NCBI GenBank assembly: GCA_014898415.1
Contig: RCTD01000027.1
Span: 620,001-684,000, forward strand
Direction: 5' to 3'
DNA length: 64,000 nucleotides
Source of the DNA: Stromatinia cepivora
Taxonomy: Eukaryota > Ascomycota > Leotiomycetes > Helotiales > Sclerotiniaceae
Shown here: piece by piece, positions 23,897 to 37,417 of the stretch
Layout: every line of letters starts with the position of its first letter
How positions within the stretch are numbered: the first letter of the stretch is position 1
Program-made: the position numbers and the translations under genes
Notes under the pieces: model-generated
Seen by the model: only the letters and a program-made list of their open reading frames with translations
Databases searched by the model: none
Told to the model about the DNA's origin: nothing

Positions 23897-24106
23897 ATGG
23901 ATCCAGCATTTGTACCAACAGAAATAGCTATACGACATCTCATCAATCATAAATTCACCATAGAAATTGGTCCTTCAATTCAATCATTAGGAAGACCCAT
24001 TCGAAATCTTATTATTGCACTTATGGGAATCTATTGTGTAACCAATATAGTTCAAAGCACACTGCAATCTGTCTTCAGGGTGAACCGAAATCGAAAAGAA
24101 GATTAG
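23897..24106 (+). CDS. Small single-pass membrane protein (69 aa), hypothetical
   Basis: An intronless ATG-to-stop frame starting MDPAFVPTEIAIRHLINHKF. One hydrophobic helix lies near residues 35-55 (IRNLIIALMGIYCVTNIV) and the tail is basic (RVNRNRKED). Composition and a clean divergent position next to ALG8 suggest a real conserved mini-protein, but I recognise no family. An overlapping frame (24034-24243) could supply a longer C-terminus only through an unseen splice. Function is unknown. Confidence 0.45.
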   Translation: MDPAFVPTEIAIRHLINHKFTIEIGPSIQSLGRPIRNLIIALMGIYCVTNIVQSTLQSVFRVNRNRKED

Positions 24107-24385
24107 TTTTTGGTGGTAGGTGGTATCACATAGAAGCTGTACCCCCAAAAGAAAGAAAGTGGCCTGGGGTTATTGATCGATTAAAGCTGCCAAGTGTCTA
24201 CAACATAAATCCAAATACTCTCGGTACAATAATAGGATTTTAACTTTTTAATCATACTTATTGTCTTCTGTCCTCTTCATGATTAATTAGATTCTTCCTC
24301 CTGGAATTGAGGGAACGGGAAATTTTTAAAGGGACGCTGGCAGTTCTTATTCTTATTCTTATTCTGATTTTTGGTGGTTAGAACA

Positions 24386-25847
24386 ATGCATTTCTTCAAA
24401 GCATCCCTTACATCGGCAGCTGCATTCTTTGCATATACCCAAGCTACATATCTTAATAACGATTTGAGCTTTGGTCACGATGGAAAGTAAGTTACTTTCA
24501 ATCCTCAATTACCTTGATTAAAGATATTAAAAATGATAGGATTTCACCTAATGGTCGCGCCATTCCCAATTTTCATATGATAGGACAACCAAACTATCCA
24601 GATATCCTCAGTAATCGAATCGTTCTTACACCACCTGCATTAGGAAATCAAAGGGGAGCTGTATGGTCGGAAAAGAAATTACAACATTCACAATGGGCAG
24701 CAGATATTGAATTCCGTGCTACTGGTCCGGAGAGAGGAGGTGGTAATTTGAATATTTGGTATGCTAAGAATGAGGATATCAAGGTATCAAGCATATATAC
24801 GGTTGGAAAGTTTGATGGATTAGCTTTGGTTGTCGATCAATATGCTGGATCTGTATGTTTTTCTCTCTGCGCACTAATCCCGCACAAAGTGCTAACGGAT
24901 ATTAGGGTGGTTATATTCGTGGATTCCTTAATGATGGCACAACCGAATATTCTTCTCACCATTCAGTCGACTCTCTCGCATTTGGTCACTGCCCCTATTC
25001 CTACCGAAACCGAGGCATTCCATCCAAAATTCACATTCGTCAAACTGCCGATAACTTCAAAGTCGAAGTTGATGGTACCTTATGTTTTCAATCTGATAAG
25101 ATCAAGCTACCATTAGGCTACGTCTTTGGAGTAACTGCCGCCTCTGCGGAAAATCCAGATTCTTTTGAAATCTTTAAATTTGTCGTCACAACTGATTCCC
25201 ATGCTCCTGATGATCAAGTTCAAAATCCTGCGAACCAAAATCAACAACAATTCCAAGCTGCCAATAATCCTCCTCAACAGCAAAACCAACAAAACCAACC
25301 ATACCAACAGCAGAATCAAGCAGGAGTAACCCTAGATACTCCTGGTGAAACGCCTGCATCCGACTACAAATCCTCCGATGCCCAATTCGCAGATCTTCAC
25401 AACCGTCTTCAAGCAATGATGAAACACATTACAGCTTTAAATCGCGACTTCTCTCAATACCAAGTCAACTCAATTTCTCGTCTCGAATCTCTCAATGGAA
25501 ATATTAATTCCCTCTCAAACACCATCTCCCGTCTAGAATCCTCACTCTCAAAATTAGATTCCGTCCCAGCCTTAGAGAGAAATTTGAGAGATGTAGCAAA
25601 TGATGTTAAGAGCACCAAAAAGGAATTACACGAGGCGTTAGATAGACATGTATTAAGTCTGAAACAAAGAGTCGCAGAAACTCACGGAAGTGTATTAGGT
25701 ACAGTAGGAGAGGGATTTAAAGCTCATAAATCGGGCATCGGATATGCAGGGTTAGCATTTATAGTGGTGGGAAGTCAGGTGGGTATGATTGTTGCCTATG
25801 TATTGTATAAGAAGAGAAAGAATGGGGGTCATAAGAAATATTTGTGA
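24386..25847 (+). CDS. L-type lectin cargo receptor (ERGIC-53/Emp46-47 family)
   Basis: Three exons (24386-24486, 24540-24852, 24906-25847) separated by two 53-nt introns encode 451 aa. A signal peptide (MHFFKASLTSAAAFFAYTQA) is followed by a leguminous-type lectin domain (about 25-255) with SPNGRAIPNF, WSEKKL, DGLALVVDQY and a GGYIRGFLNDGT loop. After a Gln/Asn-rich linker comes a coiled coil (roughly 325-420), one transmembrane helix (GYAGLAFIVVGSQVGMIVAYVLY) and a short cytosolic tail ending KKYL. That is a dilysine KKxx-type signal for COPI retrieval to the ER. The family binds high-mannose glycoproteins in the ER and escorts them into COPII vehicles. The neighbouring ALG8 acts earlier in the same pathway, although nothing indicates co-regulation. 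Confidence 0.92.
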
Positions 25848-26341
25848 GTGGCTGGGAGGGAGGAATTGAATTGGGGTGAGGGTGCGATTGTATATGTATA
25901 TTATCGTATAGTATAGGTCATCAATGAAGATATATTGACTATTGACCATAGAGGAAATGAGTACCCTCAATAAGTGGCAGGAAATGGAAACGCAAACGCA
26001 AACGCAAACGGAGACGGAAAATGATAAGTGTAGACTCGGGAGAGAGAAGTGGTATTGTTTTCATATTTCATGGTAGAAAAAATATTATGTCATGATTCAG
26101 ATCAAAGCTACTCTGGCAGTTAGATGGAATCATCTCATTCTCTATTCTCATTCTCAATTCTCATTTCCCATACCTGATACCTACCTAACGCCTACGCATA
26201 ATATCTTTCTTATTGTATTGCGGTGAATTCATCTTGTCTTATCTTGTATTATCTCATCTCATCTCATGCTGGCTTTTAAAATCCAAAATGCATTTGCTGT
26301 AGCTGTAGCTGTAGCTAATTACTCCCTAACTACCAAGCTAT
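25848..26341. other. Convergent 3' spacer with short simple repeats
   Basis: A 494-bp gap between two convergent stop codons. It contains three tandem CAAACG hexamers near 25990 and a TCTCATC-rich stretch near 26130-26265. No gene or RNA was recognised. Confidence 0.6.
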
Positions 26342-28486
26342 CTAGTTTCCCTTTGCCATCATCGGCGCCGTTGTCGACGTCGACGTCAACATCGACATCG
26401 AACTTCCCGTCATCGAAATATCCTTTCCTGTCCCTATACCCGGTGTTGACATGCTCATACCCGTCCCCATCCCCGACGTCACGGGTACATCTCTCTCACC
26501 ACCTTTCAGAAATCTTCCCGGTACACCTCTAGCTGCCACTGCTGCATTCCCTACATAAGCACCTAGTAATTTACTCCATCTATATTCGCCTCTTCTCAAT
26601 TTTTGAATTTCCTTATAGGCATAGGAATTTAAATATGGGAGACCTGTTTTTGGGTCGCGGAATTTGGCGGGGTAGTGAGTTATTGCGCATAGGGTTTGAG
26701 ATTTAGATGAGGGAGTTTTGGTTTTAACTGGGTTGGGTTAGTATGTATGTATATATGAGGGGGATAGGTGGTGGGGGAGGTATAAGATAGGGGATTGGAA
26801 TGGAATGGTCTTACTAGGAGCTTTAGGAAATGTTTGATTAAACAAAATCCTCGTCTGTATATCTTTATTTTTAATTTCATCTTCGTTGAAATTTGTCAAG
26901 ATGAGACAATTCCTAAGTGCGTATTCGGTAACAGGTGGTTGTGGAGGTGGAGGTGGAGGAGGAGCCGAAATATAAGGAGAGTAATGTTGGGAAGGGGCAA
27001 AAGAGAAAGGAGTTGTTTGAGAGGGCATTAGACGAGGGTAGTTCGTATTCGGGGGTTGGAAACCAGGAAGAGGTTTAGAACCATCAAGGGACGGAGGTTG
27101 AAGGAAGAATGGGGGAACGGTGGAGGGTGCTTGGAGGGGTATGATTGGAACGGCGTGATTATGGGATTGTGGAAGTTGAAGGGGTCCGTTGATATGAGGA
27201 ACCGCACCGGTAGTTTGATGTGGTAGTTGAAGTCCACTTATATTTGGGACAGCTCCGGAAGTTTGGTTGGGTGGTTGAAGGATGCTGGTAGGTGGTGGTT
27301 GTGGTGGCTTTAGAATGCTACTAAGTTGTGATTCTGGATGAGGATGTAGATTGCCATCAGAAATCGTTGATATAGATTCCTGCTTTAATGGAATTCCATC
27401 TTTATTACCATCACTTGTAGTGACTCCCGAGGCGATTCCAGGTGTCGAGTCCTTTCTATCACTAATTGGCACATCGGCTATAGCCAAGCCTTGAGTAGCA
27501 TTGCCTTTCAAAGCAGTTGATTCCATGAATCCAGATTCATTCTCATCCTCCATTTCTCCAGTCTTTCTTTTCTTCGACTTTTCCTTAGGTTCATCCGATT
27601 TGAGATTCTTTGATCCAAGTGCAATTAATTTTCCTCCAACCCATGTCGCGCGTCCACTCCACCAGGTAATAACAGGACCTTCTAATTTTCTATTATGCAA
27701 TGCCGCCAATTTTAATCTCTGTTCTTCTTCCCTTTGTTGTTCCGCTTCTTCCCATCTACTTAAACTCTTGGAATTACTCTTTTCCACCCTTGCAGCTTCT
27801 GTTAATCTATCTTCTTGTGTCATGGCTGGTTTCCTTGCGGCTTCCTTTGCTGCAGCTGCTTTCTCCATATTCGCCAACTGTTTTAACCTCTTCTTCTCCC
27901 TATCTATCATCTGCGCATGTAATTGTTCTTTACTTTTTTTCGTAGTACCACGAGCCGATGCTCGAGTTGGCGCATCTTCTGGAGTTGGAATCCATGAAGC
28001 GCGTTCGGACTTTTTCTTTGGTCTTGGAGCAGGTTTAGAAGGAATTGTAGGATCTATCTTAACTCTCTTTTTGAATATCTTTGGTATACCATCATTCATC
28101 TTCCGTTTCTTTGCCAATCGTTCTGCCTTTTCCTTCCGTTGTAACTCTTTCTCCCCTTCAAGATCATCTGCGCCAGCTGCAGGTCCTTGATCATCATCGT
28201 CATCGGAAGAATCCATTTGCACATCAGAATCGGCCTCCACATCAACGAATCCATGATCTTCTTCATTTTCATCTTCTGCGAATAGAAGTTCTAATTCATC
28301 ATCTGGTTCTTCTTGTTGTAGTAAAGCATTCAATCGATTTCCTGCAGTTGAACGTTTTTGTCGCGATGTAACCATCCATTCAACTTCTCCTTCCCCACCA
28401 TTCTGTTCACTGTCACTACCACTGTCGTCATCGGATGAATTATCCTCAGTTCGCATTCGAGTGTCCTCGTCGATATCGTCGGCCAT
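26342..28486 (-). CDS. SWC2: SWR1-complex subunit Swc2/Vps72 (YL1 protein)
   Basis: Two exons (28486-26815, 26727-26342) with an 87-nt intron encode 685 aa. The N-terminal YL1 region is acidic and then basic: residues 1-120 carry DDDSGSDSE-type runs, EVEWMVTSRQKRSTAGNRL and DELELLFAED, the H2A.Z-H2B binding style of YL1. A Lys/Arg/Glu-rich helical stretch (~200-300) and a long Pro-rich middle follow. The C-terminal YL1_C motif LCAITHYPAKFRDPKTGLPY lies near residue 569, rebuilt exactly across the intron. The tail is Ser/Thr/Met-rich low complexity. Swc2 recognises H2A.Z and nucleosome-free DNA for SWR1 exchange. I placed the start at the ATG at 28486; no in-frame ATG precedes it in the open frame. 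Confidence 0.93.
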
Positions 28487-31096
28487 TTTTGCTGATTTGT
28501 CTTGAATATGCCGTCGCAAATATGGGAAAGAATATTATCATCACCTTTTCATTCACTGCCGAGCTTTGGAAACGCGACACGCTTCTCGCGACGTTAACTA
28601 AAATGCGATTATAATTATTGTTGTTGAAGAAGCTCTCGGAGAAATCTCACTATCAAATCAATATGGCGGAATAACCTTAAGCCGCGCTTTCCCGATTGAG
28701 TTAGGTAAGTTACGCAAGCTTATCTTGAACAGTGCCGGTTTATGATTAAAACGCGGAAACCAATAAAGCGACGGGTGTGATCAAAAGATCACCCGAAGAA
28801 GGTGCGCACATATAGGTTGGGCCGCCCTTTCTCGTGAATCTCATCAGGCCAATCAATACGCTCAGTCGTTCCCGGGCAGGGCAGAGTGCAACCTTAAATT
28901 TGCTAGACACTATTAAAAAAACCCTAGTAATAAAATGGCTTTTTTACTTGACGTCACATGATCCATCTTCTTTCAAAGTCTGGTACGACTTACGACTTGT
29001 ATGGAGTTTTGACAATCCTTGTTATCATTCTCGCCATCTACCGACCGGTATTACTTTGAAGATATACAGTACTGCCTGCACTTCTCCTCAAGCCTTTTCA
29101 TTTATTAATAGAAATTCTTAGACGGGTCAGGAGTTTGATAAAACTTGCTCGTATTTTATCTGAAAATCATAGTATCATGCAAAAACTTCCAGCAGGACCA
29201 TGATCTCAAACCTTGGCATTTCAAATATCACGTTTTTTCAACGATTATCCTCTATTTCTGATACTAATGATACTAAAATATATCCTTATTTTTTTTTAGA
29301 AACATCTCAGATATCATAGTGATAAACTGATAAGCTAAATACATATCGCATCAAGTATGAATGAGGTCGTTCGATGGTTTGAGTCAATCCCATCTAGGCT
29401 TTCAAGGGCGGATGACAAGGCTGTAAAGCTTTCCAATTCTAGAGATGAGCGCGGTTGGAGTTGCTCATGGCATACTATGCATTATTACCATAACTATACT
29501 TGGTATGTAAGCTAACGTTTCAGAATGAATCAATCACCAGAAACAGATCAATCAGAGATGAGAGAATATGCATCATCACGTTGAACTTTACCAGCCACGA
29601 TTATGAACATCCCAATCAAAATTGCCATTTGACATGTATAATTGAACGTTTGAGGAAAGGTATATGAAGATCAAAACTTTCTAATGAAGAATTCCCGCGC
29701 CATTGTCAGACTCAACTGCCAATTTTTAAGGGGTAAAGTGTACGGCATATCCGGGACAATAGGAAGCTATCTAGATGAACTTGTGAATTGCTTGCGAATA
29801 GCCTAGGTATCGAAAGATCCGAGCAAAGTTAATATTGAGTTCTTTCTTGGACTTGAGTGCGTGCGTGTACCAACAATCATATAAAACAAGCCAAAGATCA
29901 ATGCGTTATACTTCAAAGTTCAGCGCAGTCACGATGGTCGAAGCGATGAAAGAACATTATGATACCAACCGATACTTTTTCAGGTAAGGTTGGGAGTAAG
30001 GTCGGGAGTAAGGTCGGGAAGAGATAATAAGCATGAAATAAATGTTATGTGGAACGGATAGGAAAATATCTTCTGGATGTTATTTTGAAAAGGGGAAATA
30101 CAGGTAGGGGAGGTTACAGTACATGTAGTCATTGGAGGGAAGTCATTGATGTAAATGCAAGATGATTGAATGGTGACACTGCATCAATTCCGTACCTTAA
30201 ATCTTGATACGGCCCCCAATTATTTATAGAGGCTGATTTGATAAGACTGGATAAAGAAATAGATCTAATCATCCTCAAGTCTTTTCATAGAATGCGAAAC
30301 TCTGAGGAGTGTAGATAGTGGGTGAGTACATAGAAAGAAGGCTATATACAAACGAATAGCTAATAATGGTTTTCGTAGTCAGATGGTGGTTACTAGAATA
30401 ATGACCGGTTACCAGCTGCACGAGTGAGTGTTTGGAGATTCGGAAATATATGTACCTGATATGCGGTGAGGTGTTATTTTGAGAAACTCATGCAGTAGGT
30501 TTTGATGCAAAGTATATGTACAGAGGTGAACCCTCAAAATGTTAGAATATGAATTTAGATGTAGACGGTGAATTGAATTTTTGAATGATAACTTTAACTA
30601 GAAGGATTTAACACATCACATTGACACCATCTAGAAAACATCTGACTCTTGGTTGATTTGACTACGGAGCAGTGATCTGTGATGGCTTTTCCTTCTCTTT
30701 TTACTATAGATATTAGTGTCCGTTCTCAAGCTTGGTACAATATAACCAACCGATGATTTGCATCAAAATAATCATCTAAAACATAGATACTACTTATTAC
30801 TCTATTAAATCCAATCTGTTTGAAGCAGATAAGAATGAGGTATATGTAGTAGAGTCCACCATGTAGGTCCAACCATAGATGTATGTACTTAGGTGATCCT
30901 CGAAACCTCTTTGCTCTTTGTCTGGATAGAACAGATGGAACTAATTATAATAAAAGAACAGTAAGAGGATAGCCAATTAGTCACGTAAGGAGATCATCAA
31001 AATCAGAAGCTCTGGAATTATTTTGTCGTTCTAATGGTTGATGTCTTTTTCTTGAATTAATTACGAGGTAAAGATGTGTATATAAAAATCTAATTT

Positions 31097-31145
31097 ACTC
31101 ACTCACTCACTCACTCACTCACTCACTCACTCACTCACTCACTCA
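31097..31145. repeat. Tetranucleotide microsatellite (ACTC)~12
   Basis: An uninterrupted array of ACTC units in intergenic DNA. Confidence 0.95.
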
Positions 31146-31658
31146 AAACTTATCTATTTATTGATGTAAAACTATTAGACACTATACTAATTTCTAACTT
31201 TCGTACCTTATTCTTGTACCTTTTTTAGTCCTCTCCATAACCTTTTCGTACCTTTTTCTTACCTTTCTTACCCAGCTCTTACTGGCCATCTTTTTTCTCG
31301 TACCAAGTCTGGTTTAAGCCCTTCATTTGGTAAGAGATAAGTCCGCATTACCAAAATCAGGGCAATTCAGGGATTTATTTTCAAATTGAACCCTCCCATT
31401 TTCGCACCATCTATCCATCCAAGCAAGTTTCAGCACATCGCACTAAAATTTATAAGCGAATACCTTCCTCGAAAAAAAGACACTCGGTCCACCTCAACAA
31501 TCCCCATGATATCTCTCTTTCATCCTTCCCTTCTCCTCCTCCACATACATACATAGTAGTCTTACATCAACTTACATTTCACTTACACACCATTCCCTCC
31601 CTCTTTTTGTATCTCATCATATTTCGTCTCTCATGTTAGCATCTCTTCTTTTGTGTTA

Positions 31659-31937
31659 ATGAAGGTTTGTATATTGAAACGGAAACTCTTTAAACCAACC
31701 ATTATCAATAGAGCCATCCTTTCACGAAACCCTTTTTTCCTCAAAGTTCAAGTCCAGTTTACGAAATTCCTCCAAGCTCTAATCCAAGCACAATCAGTCT
31801 CAAGCATCCTTCACTGTCAACGGACTTTGTGCTTCACAGGACGACCGAACCCCTATCGGATCATCAATCCTTCCTTCAATTCAATCGACGCATTCAATTT
31901 CAAAGTTTTCTCTCTTGCGAAAAAGTCATTGATTTGA
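31659..31937 (+). other. Candidate 92-codon upstream ORF in the PUF gene leader
   Basis: An ATG-started frame in the inferred 5' leader encodes a basic, hydrophobic-rich 92-aa peptide (start MKVCILKRKLFKPTIINRAI). It ends 328 bp before the PUF start codon. No family is recognised. If it is in the mRNA it would lower main-ORF translation. It may instead be in DNA that is not transcribed. Confidence 0.3.
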
Positions 31938-32265
31938 CTCATTGAAGAGTTCGTCAATTTAATAGATCTCCCTCGTCTTTTCTACCAAAAGAGAATTTTG
32001 ACAACTTCTTCCGAATCCTGCCAACACAGTCTTTACGAAGTATTCAAGTCACTTAAACGGTCATACTATTTACGTTCTTCATCGACAATTTAATCTGCCG
32101 AGTCAACATCAAAACTGTTATTTAAACTAGCTCGTTTTGGCGCGACTACTAGCGTCAAATTTGATATCAGGACAGACATCAACAAGAGAGCTTGACTCGG
32201 AATCATACCAATCTGCCATCTCTCGTATCAGAATCGAGAGATTGTGGCAGACGGGATAATCTATA

Positions 32266-35200
32266 ATGTCAAATAAGAGATCTGATCATCTCAACCTTGG
32301 CCATTTACCCCAGCCAGCCGTCGGTTTCCCTCGTTCGGGCTCTTCAACTTCCAATACATCCCCCACAGAGGCTCCAATAGGAGGCGCTCCCTTGAGATCA
32401 CCATTTGGTCTACCGTTAAACTCCGCAGGCAAAATGGCCAGTAATACGCGGTCGGGAGCTGGTTCTCCATCGCATGAACTTGCCACACAACAAAGTGCTA
32501 ACAGATTATTCCCCACAAAGAGGTATGATAACTTGATTCAAATTTAGTATGATACAATGACTGACCCCATTATTTACAGGGCACGAGAAATCCAAGCACA
32601 AGAAGGGGGATTCAGTAATAGCAATGTATGGGGACCTCCAACAAGTGGCAATTCTACTCCACTGCGAGAAACTATACTAGAGTCTCCCACGGATGGCTTT
32701 CCCGATTTTGCCCAGTTACCAACGGTAGAAACCACGCCAGCACGACGAGCTCGTGCTGGCACACTCCCATCTCGTTTTTCGTCTGGAGGACCTTTGAATA
32801 CAGCTCCAGGAAGTCTTGCAGCGAAGACATCGAGACCCACACCATCATCGACTCCATTCAAATCTCCATCGCCGAACCTCAATGACTTGGGCGATCCGTC
32901 TACCAGCACGGGTTTGTTGAATCGATTGCGTTCTGGTTCGACGCCTCAAAATCCTCAATATAAAAGTTCGCCGTTTGGTCACTCAGCGCTCTTCACTTCA
33001 AACTGGGGCTTGCCTTCGGGCGGCCGTGATCGGACCTCGACTTTGCAAAGTATTGCCAGCCAGTCCTCTAATGGCCCTAGTTCACCCGCACAATCTTCAT
33101 TCTCAAGGGAAGGAAACAATGATAACGAAATCAGAACTCTTGATTATCTGGGCCTTGCGGAAACTCCACAGCCTCCTCGAGCACAATTGGTAAATCCATT
33201 GTTTGCCAATATTCTCGATATAAACAGGCAATCAAATCGTTTTCGGTCTTACTCTGTCAACGCAAAGGAGAAATATGCCGAAGATGAGGAGGATGATGAA
33301 TATGGTTCGGGTAGCATGACACCATACGAGCAGGCACAGGCAGCCCAACAAGTTCAATTACAGATGCAAATGGCTGCCACCAATGCTGCGATCCAACAGC
33401 ACAACCTTGCCGTTCAACATTACGCCAGCCAAGCAAACAGACCAAGAGCCAGAACTGCCGGCGTTCTCGATTCACCAAATCCATCAAGATTACTTCGTGA
33501 CTATTATCCTTCAGCGTCTCGTCTTGGTAATACCATTACTGCCTCAGAGTTGAGAGAGGCGGAAGAATTTGCAGCCCTTCCGGAAGCCGTCGCCGCAATG
33601 ACACTGGGACGTTCAAACAGTCGAAATGAACACCTCTCCCCTAACGACAATTTGGAGGGACCAACTAGTGCTCTTTGGCTCGGAAGCATTCCATCATCAA
33701 CAACCACCTCTACTCTCACAGAAATGTTCAAAATCCATGGTCCAGTTCAGTCCGCAAGAGTTCTTACGCATAAGAATTGTGGGTTTGTTAACTTTGAACA
33801 CGTTGATAGTGCCATAACAGCAAAGGCATTGATGCATGGAAAGGAAATTTTCCCAGGAGCAGGACCAGTCAGAATTAACTTTGCTAAACCTGTATCTCCA
33901 GCCACGACGCCAGGTCCTGATGGAGCATTCCCTTCTCCAAGCCCAGATCCTTTCTCCAAGGGTCTGGACTCAGGAGCAAATGCTACCGACGCCAATGGTG
34001 CCCCTGGAGTCATCTCAAGACCTGAAACTACTGAACCTCCTTCGCCAAGACTAAGAGACATTAAGAACGATATTTTGAATATTGTGTCCGAGTTTGGAGC
34101 CACCGCGGAGGACAAGGTTAAGATTGCTCAAAGCCTGCAATCATCCATTTCATACGACAAATGGCAGTCTGAGATTCCAGCAATTCCAGAACCGAGTCAC
34201 AGTAGAGTTCATGATGCTCCTAAGCTCAGAGACATTAGAAAACGCATTGACAACCAAAGCTGGTCACCAGCTGAGATTGAAGCTATCGCTTTGGAAATGC
34301 TTGAGGAAGTTGCCGAGTTATCATCCGACTACCTAGGAAACACCGTTGTCCAGAAGTTATTCGAACATTGCTCAGATGATACTAGAGACCTTATGCTTGA
34401 GCGAATTGCTCCCCACATGGCAGAGATTGGTGTGCACAAGAATGGTACTTGGGCTGCACAGAAAATCATCGACGTATGCAAAACCCCCAAGCAAATGACT
34501 ATGATAGTTCAGAATCTTGCGCCATATACTGTGCCGTTGTTCCTTGATCAATACGGAAATTACGTTTTGCAATGCTGCTTGAAGTTTGGTTCACCTTATA
34601 ATGATTTCATATTTGAGGCTATGCTTAGCAAAATGAAGCCTATTTCCGAAGGACGATATGGTGCCAGGGCTATGCGAGCTTGTCTAGAAAGTCACCATTC
34701 TACTAAGGATCAACAACGAATGTTGGCGGCCGCCATTGCTTTACACAGTGTTCAATTGGCTACTAATGCTAACGGTGCTCTGCTTTTGACTTGGTTTTTG
34801 GATACTTGCACATTCCCACAACGTCGATCTGTTCTTGCGCCTCAGCTTGTACCAAACCTCGTCCACCTCTGCAAGCACAAGGTAGCATATCTCACAGTAC
34901 TGAAAGTTATCAACCAAAAGTTAGAGTCTGATGCGCGTGATCAAATCTTTCAAGCATTGTTCTTTTCAAAAGATGACGAAACTCTCGAGGCCATTTTATC
35001 CGACCAAGCTTGTGGTGCTACCTTGATCTTCAAAGTACTTACTACTCCATTCTTTGACGAGTCAATTCGAAGCAAAGTGGTTGAGAACGTTCGAAATGTT
35101 CTGATTCGCCTCAAGGCACAACCAGCACAAGGCTATAAGCGTTTGATGGATGAGGTTGGATTGTCAACTCGTAACGGTAGTGCCGGACCAAGCAGAGAGC

Positions 35201-35802
35201 ATAGTCAACAGCAAACAACCGATCGTCCTCGACCTGGATCACAACAAAGTCAAGCCATTGGACAACATGTACCTCAATCACAATATGGTGCTAATCAATA
35301 CTATCCACAAATGCAACAAAACCCACAAATTCAGCAGAATGCATATGATATGGGTATGAATATGCAACGAACTGACAGCATGGATTCTAATGTTACACCC
35401 TATCAACAATACGCACTTCCAAGTTCAATGTTCCCACAATCTACAGCCATGATGCAACCAATGAATATGCAACAGTTGCAGTACCAACAAAACATGGCCC
35501 GAGGTACTCCTCCAATTAACAGCTTTTATCCTGCCATGCAATCAGGATTTGGTGCATTCGGTACCCCACAAATGACGGATCAATATCGAGGAATGCAAAA
35601 TGCTAGTCCCATTCAACCACCATCTCAGCAAATGAGCCCTAGCCCAATGGCAGGACAAAGCTCATTTGGACCTCCTGGTTTCAATAATATGGGAATGGGA
35701 ATGGGAGCATATGGTTATGGTGGTTTGCCTGTTAATGGAATGCAAAACATGCCATATATGCAACAAGAACAAGTTAACAGTCGACGTGGGAGAGTAAGTT
35801 AA
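32266..35802 (+). CDS. RRM and Pumilio-repeat RNA-binding protein (Jsn1/Puf1-Puf2 type)
   Basis: Two exons (32266-32522, 32580-35802) around a 57-nt intron encode 1159 aa. The N-terminal ~440 residues are Ser/Pro-rich and presumably disordered. An RRM-like domain follows near 444-520 (SALWLGSIPSSTTTSTLTEM, then NCGFVNFEHVDSAITA). Pumilio repeats span about 665-950, including YLGNTVVQKLFEHCSDDTRD, GTWAAQKIIDVCK, DQYGNYVLQCCLKFG and YGARAMRACLES. The C-terminus is Gln/Met/Pro-rich with YQQ and MQQ runs. RRM plus PUF is the layout of yeast Puf1/Jsn1 and Puf2, which bind 3' UTRs of mRNAs for membrane-associated proteins. A low-complexity tail suggests granule association, which is inference. The leader is long, and a candidate uORF lies upstream. 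Confidence 0.92.
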
Positions 35803-36458
35803 ATATTTTAGCCAATAGACGACACGATGCTAATCCTGGTAGCAGAGATAAATGCACATATTAAGAAAAAAAGCTCTGCCCACTTAGTGGCCGGATTTCT
35901 CTTCGTCTTCATCTTTCCTCCAAATAGGAGTGGGACCGATTTTGACTGCTTCTACTTCTTGTCTAACCTGGATGCGGGGCATACTCGATGATATCTTTGC
36001 AAAAGTTTTACGGCGTCTGGTATACTGGGACTTTTTTTTTCTCTACTCTACGAACGATCAACCACCTCCTAGTCTTCACGACCATTATCAAATTGGTGAA
36101 GACAGATGATTTTGCCCCGGTGACCAAAATCATCTTCGGACAAACCAATTTTATGTTCATGTATACAACAAAATGCCGTTCATGTTCATAAAAGATTCAT
36201 GAGAGTGAAGATTTTTCGGCGGTATTTATTTCCTTTAGTTCTTGGCTACGTTGCAAACTTTGGGGTTTGGGCAGACAATGTAGCGATTGTTATTTCTTCT
36301 ACGATGGATGAATGAGTAACGAGCGGTTAGGAAGGAAGGGTTTTTAAGGCGATCTGACGGATTGATGATGTGGAGAGAAGCTGAGGGGATGAGGAATGAT
36401 GATAACTTGGATTGCAACATCCATTTTATCAAAAGGTGTGTGGGGAGTTTCCCCGCCT

Positions 36459-36479
36459 GGGGGGGGGGGGGGGGGGGGG
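36459..36479. repeat. 21-nt poly-G run
   Basis: Twenty-one consecutive G on the plus strand, just after CCCCGCCT. Its length may be unreliable in sequencing. Confidence 0.9.
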
Positions 36480-37417
36480 CAGATATTGGGAGACCAATAA
36501 TGACGGGTTATCTACGAGATCATTTACCTCCCAATATCTATCCAGCTATTTAGCTACCTTGGCGAAAAATGTGTCTTGATAGACATATCCCAGCACTTGC
36601 TAGACAGTGCTTGCCAGATCACGAGCTCGGAACAAATGCAAAGACAAATATGTAACATGAAGCTGGCAGGTGAAGCTAGGATATGATGTGGTGGAATGGC
36701 GGGATGGGATGGCGCAATGAAAGGGGGAGTTTGTTTTTAAGAAATTCAAAAAATGATAAATCTCTTAAAATTTAAAGTAAAGATAACTATAAATGTATTG
36801 TATTCTAAAGATTTTTTTTTCACTCAACCTTCATTTGATCTTAGAATTGAACGACGCATGTTTGATATGATGGTGAGGACTTTTGTATACTGTGATGTTC
36901 TTCCTTTTATTTATATTAAGGCAGTGTATATCCATGTCACGTTCCAATGGATGTTTATCAATGATACTCTGGGTCTTTGATTATACATAAAATAGCCCTG
37001 CTCAAGATGGGATGGGATGGAATGACTAGCATGGAATCAAGAATATACAGATACAAGGAATAGGAACGGAAATGTTTTAAGTAATATAACTTGGTTGGTC
37101 TACTATCTATCTATAATTATTGATTACTTTAGAAGGAGATATTGGGTGGTTAGCTAGTTGTTTGTTTTTATTTTGCTTGCTTGCTTGCTTGCTGATGATT
37201 GATAGATAGATAGATACTTTTTTTTATTCAGGATGGTTTTTATTGTGCTAGTAAGTGTGTGAGTGTGTGAGTGGATTGTGGTGTTGTTGTTGTTGTTGTG
37301 TGGAGATTTGTCTGTTTGAGTTTGACTTTTGTGATTATTTGATAATTGGATTTTATTAATTTTTTAAAGTCGAATCTTATAAGTCTAATAATATTTAATC
37401 TTATTTATTTATTTATT

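Larger units (their letters stand above)
28487..32265. other. 3.8-kb intergenic region and long leader of the PUF gene
   Basis: No protein gene is convincing from 28487 to about 31400. A (ACTC)~12 microsatellite is at 31097-31145. From about 31500 the sequence becomes pyrimidine-rich (CTCCTCC, TTCCCTCC) and looks like a transcription start zone followed by a ~0.7-kb leader. That leader contains an upstream ORF at 31659-31937. A triplicated GTAAGGTCGGGA-like motif sits near 29988-30020. Confidence 0.45.

Noticed and set aside
27501..28190. 229-codon plus-strand ORF
   Set aside because: It is fully antisense to the SWC2 coding exon, rich in Phe/Leu/Ser from the complement of Lys/Glu codons, and has no independent support.
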